From contig NZ_DASXVH010000046.1 in NCBI RefSeq assembly GCF_036504375.1, positions 1-42,657 on the forward strand: a DNA stretch of 42,657 bases. Reading direction: 5' to 3'. The notes below the pieces were generated by a model, which was not told where the DNA came from, did no database searches, and was given only the letters and a program-made list of their open reading frames with translations. This stretch comes from Novimethylophilus sp036504375. GTDB taxonomy: Bacteria > Pseudomonadota > Gammaproteobacteria > Burkholderiales > Methylophilaceae. Position numbers and translations under genes: made by a program. Positions 16,827-23,886 of this stretch are shown piece by piece (position 1 is the first letter of the stretch; every line of letters starts with the position of its first letter).

Positions 16827-17903
16827 ATGAAAAAACAACGCGTAGTCGTCGGCATATCCGGCGGTGTGGATTCCTCGGTCGCCGCATTGCTGCTGAAACA
16901 GCAGGGCTATGAAGTGGTTGGCCTGTTCATGAAGAACTGGGAAGACGACGACACCGACGAATACTGTCCCGCCAGGCAGGACCTGATCGACGCGGCCTCG
17001 GTGGCCGACCTCATCGGCATCGATATCGAGGCGGTGAATTTCAGCAAGGAATACAAGGACAAGGTGTTCGCCAATTTTCTTGCCGAATACCAGGCCGGGC
17101 GCACGCCCAACCCCGATATCCTGTGCAACTCCGAGATCAAGTTCCGTGCCTTCCTCGACCATGCGCTGGCCATGGGCGCCGACAAGATCGCCACCGGCCA
17201 CTATGCCAAGGTGCGCGAACGCGACGGGCTGTTCCAGCTGCTGAAAGCCGAGGACGGCAGCAAGGACCAGAGCTATTTTCTCTATCGGCTCAACCAGCAG
17301 CAGCTTTCCAAGACGCTGTTTCCGCTGGGCGACCTGTATAAGCGTGAAGTGCGCGAACTGGCGAGGAAAGCCGGCCTGCCGACCAGCGAGAAAAAGGACT
17401 CCACCGGCATCTGCTTCATCGGCGAGCGACCGTTCCGCGAATTCCTCAACCGCTACCTGCCCAAGGAGCCGGGCGAGATGCGCACGCCGGAAGGCAAGGT
17501 AGTGGGTACTCACCAAGGGCTGATGTATTACACGCTGGGGCAACGCCAGGGCTTAGGGATCGGCGGCGGCCGCGACAGCAGCGGCGAGCCGTGGTTCGTC
17601 GCCGCCAAGGATATGCAGAACAACGTACTGACCGTGGTGCAGGGCCACGAGCATCCGCTATTGCTGAAAGACGGCCTGCGGGCGGGCGACCTGCACTGGA
17701 TCGCAGGCCGCGACCCGCACGAGCATTGGGTGTATTGCGCCAAGACGCGCTATCGCCAGCCGGATGCGCCGTGCGAGATCGATGCGATCAGCGGCAACCG
17801 CTGCGAAATCAAGTTCGCCGAGCCGCAGTGGGCGGTGACGCCGGGGCAATCGGTGGTGGTGTACGAGAGCAATGTCTGCCTGGGAGGCGGAATCATTGTT
17901 TAG
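16827..17903 (+). CDS. mnmA: tRNA 2-thiouridylase MnmA
   Basis: A 358-residue enzyme that thiolates U34 of tRNA Lys, Glu and Gln. The PP-loop SGGVDS is at residues 11-16, the catalytic cysteine C100 in PDILCNSEIKF and the second cysteine C196 in DSTGICFIGE. Length and all signature blocks are normal. It accepts sulfur from the TusBCDE relay in enterobacteria; the sulfur donor in this organism cannot be told from the window. No strong Shine-Dalgarno lies before ATG 16827, suggesting coupling with nudJ. Confidence 0.97.
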   Translation: MKKQRVVVGISGGVDSSVAALLLKQQGYEVVGLFMKNWEDDDTDEYCPARQDLIDAASVADLIGIDIEAVNFSKEYKDKVFANFLAEYQAGRTPNPDILCNSEIKFRAFLDHALAMGADKIATGHYAKVRERDGLFQLLKAEDGSKDQSYFLYRLNQQQLSKTLFPLGDLYKREVRELARKAGLPTSEKKDSTGICFIGERPFREFLNRYLPKEPGEMRTPEGKVVGTHQGLMYYTLGQRQGLGIGGGRDSSGEPWFVAAKDMQNNVLTVVQGHEHPLLLKDGLRAGDLHWIAGRDPHEHWVYCAKTRYRQPDAPCEIDAISGNRCEIKFAEPQWAVTPGQSVVVYESNVCLGGGIIV

Positions 17904-17915
17904 GCATGAAGGCAA

Positions 17916-18287
17916 TTACTTGGATTTTTCCGTCTCCGCCGAGCACGTCATCTTGTCCAGCAGCGCCCGGTACATCGCAATGCTCTTGAGTTCCTTCTGA
18001 TCTTCCCGATGCTCCCCCAGATGCTCGACGACGGCCTTCAGCACCTGGCGGCGCGAGCGTTTCTCGATGTCGCTGCAGATCTGCGGGCTGCCTTCGATTT
18101 CCTTCTGGAAACGGTAGCCCGAGATGTAGCCGTCGATGTAGCCCATGCACAGGCCGAATGCGAGGTCGTTGCGCCTGGCGGGGTCGGCGGCTTGCTTGCA
18201 CAGCGCGTACAGGTCCTGACCGGTCTCGAAATTGTCGGCCATGGCGGTCAGGGGCAGCAGGGGCAGCAGCAGAATCCAGCGTTTCAT
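17916..18287 (-). CDS. Small exported protein of the Rap1a/Tai immunity type
   Basis: A 123-residue protein with a signal peptide (MKRWILLLPLLPLTAMA, cleavage after AMA17). The mature part has GQDLYALCKQA, then FGLCMGYIDGYISGY and a third cysteine CSD, with a fourth near the C-terminus. This cysteine spacing and the GYIDGY motif match the Rap1a/Tai domain family, first seen as periplasmic immunity proteins against type VI amidase effectors but widespread as orphan genes. No effector gene is adjacent, so an immunity role is not supported here. Convergent with mnmA across 12 bases. Confidence 0.72.
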   Translation of the reverse strand: MKRWILLLPLLPLTAMADNFETGQDLYALCKQAADPARRNDLAFGLCMGYIDGYISGYRFQKEIEGSPQICSDIEKRSRRQVLKAVVEHLGEHREDQKELKSIAMYRALLDKMTCSAETEKSK

Positions 18288-18297
18288 GGTGTCGTCT

Positions 18298-18365
18298 CGT
18301 AGCGCAGGCGGCCTCGCCTGCTGCTTTTATTGATGATCAATGCAGGCGAGGCCGCCTGCGCTACG
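18298..18365. repeat. REP-like pair in inverted orientation (BIME-like)
   Basis: Bases 18298-18321 are perfectly complementary to 18342-18365 (24 base pairs) around a 20-base spacer. Each arm is itself a small hairpin, GCAGGCG-GCCT-CGCCTGC, preceded by GTAG on its own strand (18299-18302, and CTAC at 18361-18364 on the plus strand). A GTAG tetranucleotide followed by a GC palindrome is the anatomy of REP elements handled by RAYT transposases. It lies between the radical SAM gene and the Rap1a-like gene, both minus strand, and may also stabilise or end the upstream mRNA. Confidence 0.75.
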
Positions 18366-19205
18366 TCATGGGTTTACCGTTACCGGCATGCCCAGCTTGC
18401 GTATCTCCTCGCCATAGGCCGACAGCACGGCCTCCGGCAGCGCCGATAGCCGTTCCGCGTCGGGCTGCATGGGCTGGCGGGCGATGCCGTAGAGGTGCAC
18501 GCCCCGGATGAAGGGTTGCACTTCGCGGATCAGTTCCAGATAGGCGGAGACTTCCTCCTCCTGCGGCGGCGCCCCGTCTAGCGCAAACCAGCAGGTCTGG
18601 ATCCACGTCGGGCAGCGTGCGGCGCAGGCGAGCAGGCGGCGCTTGACGCCGGCGATGCCGGCCTCGATCTGGTTGATGGCTGCCATGCCCCGGGGGGTGG
18701 CGCGGTCGACCTTGAACCAGACTTCGCCGTTCATCGCCGACAGCGCGGCCACGGCATCCAGCACGGGCTCGCGGTGCATGAGGCTGCCGTTGGTGATGAG
18801 CCGTACCTTGATCATGCCCAGCAGGCCGAGCTCTTCAAGCAGGCGGCCCACGAGATTCACCGTCTCGGGAAATTCCGCGGCGCTCGTGGGCTCGCCATTG
18901 CCCGAAAAAGCGATGTCCTGCAGCACGCGTGCGCCTTCCGGGGCATGTTCTTCAAGCCAGTTGCCATGCAGGACGCCGTCGAGGAAGCCGCGCAATTCTG
19001 CTTGCAACCGAGCGGTGTCGATAGTCGGCGCATTGCCGCGCACGAGGCCGGGCACCTGGCAATAGATGCAGGCCCAGTTGCAGGCGTTGTTGGGGTTGAG
19101 GTTGATGCCTACCGACACGCCGCCGGCGCGGCGCGATACCACGGGGTACACGTAGGTGTAACCGGCGACGTCGCGGCTGTGGTCGTGGACGGAAAGCGTG
19201 CTCAT
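18366..19205 (-). CDS. Radical SAM protein of unknown substrate
   Basis: A 279-residue radical SAM enzyme. The cluster cysteines are C42, C46 and C49 in ACNWACIYC, and SGNGEPTS near residue 95 is the GGE-like SAM-binding motif. ITNGSLMH and VWFKVDRATP follow. The protein has a single iron-sulfur motif and no SPASM-like C-terminal cluster. Its substrate is not apparent; the closest flavour is the short radical SAM proteins annotated only as Fe-S oxidoreductases. I start at ATG 19205, because the upstream open frame is of low quality. Downstream of tpiA by 46 bases on the same strand. Confidence 0.85.
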   Translation of the reverse strand: MSTLSVHDHSRDVAGYTYVYPVVSRRAGGVSVGINLNPNNACNWACIYCQVPGLVRGNAPTIDTARLQAELRGFLDGVLHGNWLEEHAPEGARVLQDIAFSGNGEPTSAAEFPETVNLVGRLLEELGLLGMIKVRLITNGSLMHREPVLDAVAALSAMNGEVWFKVDRATPRGMAAINQIEAGIAGVKRRLLACAARCPTWIQTCWFALDGAPPQEEEVSAYLELIREVQPFIRGVHLYGIARQPMQPDAERLSALPEAVLSAYGEEIRKLGMPVTVNP

Positions 19206-19251
19206 GGCGGCGAGGGATTTTAAAAGGGTATCTGCTGAATAGGAAGCCGGA

Positions 19252-20016
19252 TCAGCTGCCCGGATTGGCCGCCCGGCAAATCGGCACGAAATCCTGCGCG
19301 GATAGCGAGGCGCGGCCGATGAGGCCGCCGTCGATATCCGGCATCGCGAATAGCTGCGCGGCATTGGCAGCGGTCACGCTGCCGCCGTAAAGAATGCGCA
19401 CTGCCGTGGCGATTTGGGGGTCGCAGCGGGCGATGCGCCTGCGGATGAATTCATGCACTTCCTGCGCCTGTTGCGGCGTCGCCGGGTTGTCGCTGCCCAC
19501 CGCCCATAGCGGCTCGTAGGCCAGCACGGCGTTGGCCAGCACATGCGGGCCGAAGCGGCGGATGATCGAATCCAGCTGGCGGCCGACAATATAGTCGGTC
19601 CAGTCCGATTCGCGCTCTTCGGCGGATTCGCCCATGCAAAAGATGGGGATGAGCCCGGCCTCGAGTGCTGCGGAGAAGCGGGCCGCGGCCGTGTCGTCCG
19701 TTTCATGGAAGAGATTGCGCCGCTCGGAATGCCCGATGATGACGTGCGTGCAGCCGTAATCCACCAGCATGGCCGGCGAAACCGCGCCGGTAAGGGCACC
19801 GTCCTTGGTGGAGCACATGTTCTGCGCGCCCCAGGCGACGTTGGTGCCCTGCAGCAGCGACTGCGCCTGGCCCAGATAAGGGTAGGGGACGCACACGACG
19901 GCATCGGCGTCGTGCAGGTCGCGCAGGCCCGCGACCACGCCTTCCAGCAGGGTTTTGTTGCTGGCGATACTGCCGTGCATTTTCCAGTTACCGACAACAA
20001 GTTTGCGACGCATCAT
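19252..20016 (-). CDS. tpiA: Triosephosphate isomerase
   Basis: A 254-residue glycolytic/gluconeogenic enzyme interconverting dihydroxyacetone phosphate and glyceraldehyde 3-phosphate. Active-site residues are present: K12 in GNWKMHG, H96 in IGHSERR and E168 in AYEPLWAVG, with the phosphate-binding YGGSVT near residue 225. ATG at 20016 or 20013. In many relatives tpiA is followed by secG and the nuo cluster; here the following gene is a radical SAM protein. Its upstream region has been separated from older flanking DNA by the integron cassette that ends at 20129. Confidence 0.97.
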   Translation of the reverse strand: MMRRKLVVGNWKMHGSIASNKTLLEGVVAGLRDLHDADAVVCVPYPYLGQAQSLLQGTNVAWGAQNMCSTKDGALTGAVSPAMLVDYGCTHVIIGHSERRNLFHETDDTAAARFSAALEAGLIPIFCMGESAEERESDWTDYIVGRQLDSIIRRFGPHVLANAVLAYEPLWAVGSDNPATPQQAQEVHEFIRRRIARCDPQIATAVRILYGGSVTAANAAQLFAMPDIDGGLIGRASLSAQDFVPICRAANPGS

Positions 20017-20122
20017 TAATGATTTCTCAGCTATTTGGATTCCCTAGATGGTACTGGTCGGGGGCGTGCGGGTCAAAGTGAAGCGGGGGAAGTGTCGGCA
20101 GGGCGGTATCGAAGGGCGTGGT

Positions 20123-20189
20123 CGTGAACGTTCAAGTTGAGGCGCCTGCGCGGCTTTTCGCGCAGGTCGCCTCGAACGGATTGTTAGGC
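20123..20189 (-). repeat. Integron attC recombination site
   Basis: Read on the minus strand, the site starts with R'' GCCTAAC (20189-20183), then AATC, CGTTC GAGGCG, a GC stem CCTGCGCG/CGCGCAGG with loop AAAAGC, then CGCCTC, the spacer AACTT, GAACG and the cut position G^TT (between 20129 and 20128). GAGGCG pairs with CGCCTC and CGTTC with GAACG, leaving AACTT unpaired, just as in known attC sites ending in the form GGCTTAACTCAAGCG^TTAG. The bases after G^TT (CACG) do not pair with R'', as expected when no further cassette follows. Confidence 0.8.
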
Positions 20190-20795
20190 AATAACTTCAC
20201 TTGGTTCTTTGACCCAACATTGAAATTACGCACACATGGGTGGAAACATGAGTTGTGATGAGTCAACTCCCCGAACTCTTGCTGAGCAAAGCGTGAGAGC
20301 AATTTTTTGATTAGGAAAATATTCGAGTGCGGACACGAATTCTGTGACAACTTGAAAGTTCTCACGTGTTAGGGTGTGTTTGGCGATGCTCTCTAGAAGA
20401 TCTTGTTCTGATTGTCGATCAGTCATCCAAACGTCAAGCGCCAAAGTATCTTTGTCGTAGAACAAGCGCTCATCTAGAAGGACGATCGATTCTGTTCTTG
20501 CATCTCCGGTGTAGATCGTCTTTGCGTTAAACCAATTCCTGGTAAGCGAAAGACTAAGGTGCTCAAGTTGCCTAAAACCGGTATGTGAGGAAATTGGCAC
20601 ATCGCTAAACCGGTTGTGATACTCGGAACCCATCTTGGTGTGGCGTGTGCCGTCTTGATGGTATGAGATATGAGAGTCTTGTTCAGAACCCAAGACGCCG
20701 ATGTAAATCCCTGCCTTACTTTCGTTAAGCCAGACGAGTCGATAGATCGTCTTTTCGTGCCGAACACATAAAGCAGTGCGCATGTTGGAGCCTAA
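20129..20795 (-). mobile_element. Single integron gene cassette inserted at a secondary site
   Basis: On the minus strand the cassette begins with TTAGGC just after a G (cut between 20796 and 20795), carries one gene whose ATG lies 12 bases inside, and ends with a full attC at G 20129. Taking it out would rejoin AACTG and TTCACG, a plain GTT sequence of the kind used as a secondary integrase target. No integron integrase and no second attC are in the window. It is visibly more AT-rich than the neighbouring housekeeping genes. It lies just upstream of tpiA in the same orientation. Confidence 0.75.
20226..20783 (-). CDS. Integron cassette-encoded protein of unknown function
   Basis: A 185-residue protein encoded within the cassette. 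I do not recognise a characterised family. The central part is polar and aromatic with repeated His (SYHQDGTRHTKMGSEYHN, then RQLEHLSLSLTRNWFN), followed by LLDERLFYDKDTLALDVW and a C-terminal part rich in hydrophobic strands. There is no signal peptide or membrane segment, so it is probably cytoplasmic. Composition is close to alpha/beta, without an obvious catalytic motif. The start is within 13 bases of the cassette edge, normal for cassette genes, which rely on an outside promoter; a TATAAT at 20806-20801 on this strand might serve. Confidence 0.7.
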   Translation of the reverse strand: MRTALCVRHEKTIYRLVWLNESKAGIYIGVLGSEQDSHISYHQDGTRHTKMGSEYHNRFSDVPISSHTGFRQLEHLSLSLTRNWFNAKTIYTGDARTESIVLLDERLFYDKDTLALDVWMTDRQSEQDLLESIAKHTLTRENFQVVTEFVSALEYFPNQKIALTLCSARVRGVDSSQLMFPPMCA

Positions 20796-20798
20796 CAG

Positions 20799-20830
20799 TT
20801 ATTATACGGACCACTGCGTCCGTATAATAA
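20799..20830. repeat. 13-bp perfect inverted repeat with 6-bp centre, beside the cassette
   Basis: TTATTATACGGAC (20799-20811) and GTCCGTATAATAA (20818-20830) are perfect inverted copies around CACTGC. A near copy, GTCCGCATAATAA, recurs at 20895-20907. The symmetry (13-6-13) resembles a recombinase or dimeric protein site; it could equally form a hairpin. The rest of 20831-20960 contains no gene. Confidence 0.6.
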
Positions 20831-20960
20831 TACGGGGGAAGTTGTAGTTTTCATGTGATTTCTCTTTTTACTTCTTAAGGTTAGCAAAACCCCTGTCCGC
20901 ATAATAATAACCGGCAATTCCGGGCGCAACCTATCCGGATGATTTTGGCCGGTTCCTCTA

Positions 20961-22286
20961 TCAGCGGAACCTTACCCTGACCGCCAACCCCTTGCCATCC
21001 GGCCCATCCGCGAACTCCAGCCGGGCGTCGTGCAGTTCGGCGATGCGCTGCGCGATGGACAGCCCCAGTCCGCTGCCTTCCGCGCCGCTGCCGGGCAGGC
21101 GGTAGAAGCGTTGCAGCACGCGCCCGCGCTCGGCTGGGGGAATGCCGGGGCCGGTGTCGCGGATTTCGAGCACGGTGCCGTTTTCGGGTTTGACTGCGAC
21201 CGTCACGCTGCCCCCTGCCGGCGTGTAGCGCACGGCGTTGTCGAGCAGGTTGCGCAGCAGCACGGCCAGCTGCGCGGCATTGCCGGCGACGGTGCAGGCC
21301 GGGCCTTCCTCCAGCGCAAGTTCGACCTGGGCGGCGTGTGCCGGCGAAGCGAGCTCGGCCAGCACGCCGGCGGCGAGGCTGCGCAGTTCGACGGGCTCGT
21401 GGCCGGCTGCGACCGCTTCGGGATCGACGCGGGCGAGTGTCAGCAACTGTTCCACGAGGTGCGTGGCGCGGTCTACGCCGCGCAGCACGTTATCGAGTGC
21501 GGCCCTGCGTTCGGCAGTGTCGGACGCACGCAGGGCCACCTGCGCCTGCACCTTGAGCGCGGCCAGCGGCGTGCGCAGTTCGTGCGCGGCGTCGGCGGTG
21601 AAACGGCGCTCGCTTTCGAACGCTTGCTGCAGGCGTGTAAATAGATCGTTCAGCGCCTGCGCCAGCGGCGCGACCTCAATCGGCACGCCTGCCGTGCCTA
21701 TGGGTTCCAGCCGTTCGGCGGTACGCTGTTTGACTTCGCGCTTGAGCCGCTGCAACGGCCGCAGCCCGGCGCCCACCGCAAACCAGATCGCCAGCGCCAG
21801 CGCCGGCAGCGCCAGCAGGCTGGGCAGCAGCATGCGGAACGCAATACGCCGCGCCAGATTTTCGCGTCCGGCCAGCGGTTCGGCCACCTGGATCATGAAT
21901 TCATGGCGGGCATCCCAGCGCGTGAACACCCGCCAGGGCTCGCCGTTCACCACAGTCTCGCCATAGCCCGGCGCAGTCCCGCCCAGAGCCTCTGCCGGAG
22001 CCGCGGCAGAACGCATCAGCAGGTGGTTTTGATCCCATATCTGGAACGCCAGTTTCTGCTCGTATTCATGGGAAGGCGAGGTTTCATCATCGCCATGTTC
22101 GCTATGCTCATGCAGTTCGTGGCGCGTGGTGCCCAGCAGTACCTGGGCCGATTGCGCGAGCTGGGCATCGAATAATTTGTCGACCTCGCGGCGCGCCTCG
22201 CTATGGCTGAACCATGCGGCCACGCCCCAGGCCGCGCCGAGACCGATCGCAAGCAGCAAGATCAGGCGCAGGCGCAGCGAATTCAT
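20961..22286 (-). CDS. QseC/PmrB-like sensor histidine kinase with His-rich periplasmic segment
   Basis: A 441-residue membrane kinase. Membrane segments are at about residues 7-26 and 152-174, enclosing a periplasmic domain. Residues 56-76 of that domain are packed with His, Glu and Asp (HELHEHSEHGDDE, then SHEYE), suggestive of metal binding. A HAMP-like linker follows, then the phospho-acceptor H235 in DAAHELRTPLAAL, N-box around NLLDNAVRYTP (347-356), G1 DTGPGIP and G2 GSGLGLS (about 405-410). The ATG at 22286 overlaps the response-regulator stop by one base (TAATG). It belongs to a five-gene operon with three heme proteins, so the signal is probably redox- or metal-related; that is inference. 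Confidence 0.9.
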   Translation of the reverse strand: MNSLRLRLILLLAIGLGAAWGVAAWFSHSEARREVDKLFDAQLAQSAQVLLGTTRHELHEHSEHGDDETSPSHEYEQKLAFQIWDQNHLLMRSAAAPAEALGGTAPGYGETVVNGEPWRVFTRWDARHEFMIQVAEPLAGRENLARRIAFRMLLPSLLALPALALAIWFAVGAGLRPLQRLKREVKQRTAERLEPIGTAGVPIEVAPLAQALNDLFTRLQQAFESERRFTADAAHELRTPLAALKVQAQVALRASDTAERRAALDNVLRGVDRATHLVEQLLTLARVDPEAVAAGHEPVELRSLAAGVLAELASPAHAAQVELALEEGPACTVAGNAAQLAVLLRNLLDNAVRYTPAGGSVTVAVKPENGTVLEIRDTGPGIPPAERGRVLQRFYRLPGSGAEGSGLGLSIAQRIAELHDARLEFADGPDGKGLAVRVRFR

Positions 22287-22942
22287 TATTTGTCGATCAC
22301 GTAGCCGACGCCGCGCAGCGTGCGAATCAGCTCGGCCCCCAGCTTCTTGCGCAGGTGATGGATGTGCACCTCCACCGAGTTGCTTTCCACCTCTTCGCCC
22401 CAGCCGTACAGGCGCTGCTCCAGCTGCTCGCGGGACTGGACGCGGCCGGCGTGCAGCAGCAGTTCGTGCAGCAGGGTGAATTCGCGGGCGGAAAGTTCTA
22501 TGGGTTGTCCCTGCCGGCGGACCTGGTGCGCGGCCGGGTCGAGTTCGAGATTGCCGTGCCGCAGCACCGGCGCTGCCTGGCCGCCGCCGCGCCGCAACAG
22601 CGCGCGCAGGCGGGCGGTCAATTCGTCCAGGTCGAAGGGCTTGATCAGGTAATCGTCGGCACCCGTATCCAGGCCGGCAACGCGGTCGGCCACGGTGTCG
22701 CGCGCGGTGAGGATCAGTACCGGCAACTTGCTGCCCCGGCCGCGCAGCCATTTGAGCAATTCCATGCCGGAGAGCCTCGGCAGGCCCAAATCCAGCACCA
22801 TGGCGGCGTAATCCTCGGCCTCCAGCGCCAGCTTTGCGGCATGCCCGTCTTGGGCCCAGTCGGCGGCAAAGCCGGCCTGTTTCAGGCCGGCTTTGATCCC
22901 GTCGCCCAGCAGGGCATCATCTTCGACCAATAGGATTCGCAT
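22286..22942 (-). CDS. OmpR/PhoB-family response regulator, QseB/PmrA-like
   Basis: A 218-residue regulator: receiver domain residues 1-115 with acidic pocket EDD at 7-9, phospho-acceptor D51 in VLDLGLP, Thr in LTAR and Lys in LIKPFDLDEL; then a winged-helix DNA-binding domain ending in HIHHLRKKLG and TLRGVGYVID. The sequence style (GADDYLIKPFDLDEL, SREQLEQRLYGWGEEVESN) is that of QseB and PmrA. Such proteins bind tandem CTTAA-type half-sites; one exact-looking pair lies upstream of this operon at 24554-24570, suggesting autoregulation. Nine bases separate it from the diheme cytochrome gene upstream. Confidence 0.93.
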   Translation of the reverse strand: MRILLVEDDALLGDGIKAGLKQAGFAADWAQDGHAAKLALEAEDYAAMVLDLGLPRLSGMELLKWLRGRGSKLPVLILTARDTVADRVAGLDTGADDYLIKPFDLDELTARLRALLRRGGGQAAPVLRHGNLELDPAAHQVRRQGQPIELSAREFTLLHELLLHAGRVQSREQLEQRLYGWGEEVESNSVEVHIHHLRKKLGAELIRTLRGVGYVIDK

Positions 22943-22951
22943 GGACGAATA

Positions 22952-23467
22952 TTATCGCGGAATCCTGACCTTGTTTTCGGAAAAGTCGCCCCGTTCTGCG
23001 CCCTGATGGCAGGCGGCGCAGTTGGATGCGCTGCCGACGCTCTTGCGCTTGAACGTGGTCGCCGATATTTCGTCATGCTTGGCGGTGAAGTAAGCCGTTT
23101 CGCTGATGCGCAGCGGTGCGGCATCGGCGGGAATCGACTGGACGATGCGGCGCGAGCGGCGGTTGTCCAGTTTGTCCGCGCTGTTGGCGGTGAGGAAACG
23201 GCTGATCTCATCCCGCGTTGGCGCATCGAGCGCGGCGTTTTCGCCGAAATGCCTGTCGAGGCCGGCCATCAGTTTTTGCCAGGATTTTTCCGGCAGCAGC
23301 CCCGGATGATAGAGCATATGGCAGCTGCTGCATTCGGCTTTCCATTTGGCGTTGGCGACCGGCGGCAACTGGCGGCTGTCGCCTTCTTCGCCGCCGCCGC
23401 TGGCAAGCAGGGCGCCGGCCGATGACACGCTGGCGACGAGTAGCAAAAATTGCATCCACTTTTTCAT
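22952..23467 (-). CDS. Diheme cytochrome c (DHC type)
   Basis: A 171-residue exported cytochrome. A signal peptide covers about the first 22 residues (LLLVASVSSAGALLAS). Two CxxCH heme sites are seen: CSSCH at 46-50 and CAACH at 150-154, the second close to the C-terminus. That spacing, with HPGLLPEKSWQKLM between them, fits the diheme cytochrome c family known from Rhodobacter sphaeroides, which donates electrons to the SHP cytochrome. It is followed by the regulator genes and preceded by the SHP gene, the order seen in other SHP loci. Confidence 0.88.
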   Translation of the reverse strand: MKKWMQFLLLVASVSSAGALLASGGGEEGDSRQLPPVANAKWKAECSSCHMLYHPGLLPEKSWQKLMAGLDRHFGENAALDAPTRDEISRFLTANSADKLDNRRSRRIVQSIPADAAPLRISETAYFTAKHDEISATTFKRKSVGSASNCAACHQGAERGDFSENKVRIPR

Positions 23468-23478
23468 GATATGGCTCC

Positions 23479-23886
23479 TTATTTAACATTGACCAGATAC
23501 TGGATGAAGTCGCCCTTTTCCTGCGCGGTGCAGGCGCGCTCCAGCACGTCCTTGCAGTTGCGGCCGAACCACTTTTCCACTTTGGCCGCATCGGTGAAGC
23601 GCTGTGGGTTGGCGATTGGCGCCATCGGCTCGATCGCCTTGTTGGCGCGCGTCTTGCCCGGATTGCGCGGGTCGGCGGTATGGCAGGTGGAGCAACTCAC
23701 CTGCCGGCCGCCGCTGTCGGCACGTTCGGTGCGGAAGAAACTTGCGCCGCGGTCCGCCGAAAACCCGGCAAATGCCGCGCTTTCCTGTTTTGCCTGAGCT
23801 CCATATTGCTGGAGCAGTTCTTGCGGCGTGGCGGCCAGCGCACTGATGGAGAACAGCAGGCCAAAAAGCAGCAGTGTGTTACGCAT
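23479..23886 (-). CDS. SHP-type monoheme cytochrome c (DUF1924)
   Basis: A 135-residue exported cytochrome with signal peptide MRNTLLLFGLLFSISALAA. One heme motif, CSTCH, is at residues 65-69. The text RANKAIEPMAPIANPQRFTDA and the Cys pair C111/C119 match the sphaeroides heme protein family (DUF1924), in which heme iron has an asparagine ligand that is displaced on reduction so that oxygen or nitric oxide can bind; N93 in IANPQRF is the probable ligand. The ATG at 23886 has AAGGAG six bases away; the ATG at 23892 would abut it. The start overlaps the end of the cytochrome b gene by 8 bases. Confidence 0.88.
   Translation of the reverse strand: MRNTLLLFGLLFSISALAATPQELLQQYGAQAKQESAAFAGFSADRGASFFRTERADSGGRQVSCSTCHTADPRNPGKTRANKAIEPMAPIANPQRFTDAAKVEKWFGRNCKDVLERACTAQEKGDFIQYLVNVK

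Noticed and set aside
20818..20830. dif site for XerCD next to the cassette
   Set aside because: The half-site looks like a XerC arm, but no XerD arm follows at six bases and the dyad has reversed polarity.
22287..22751. N-terminal extension of the histidine kinase through the response-regulator gene
   Set aside because: The extra residues are an out-of-frame reading of the regulator; the kinase starts at 22286 with a membrane helix and TAATG coupling.
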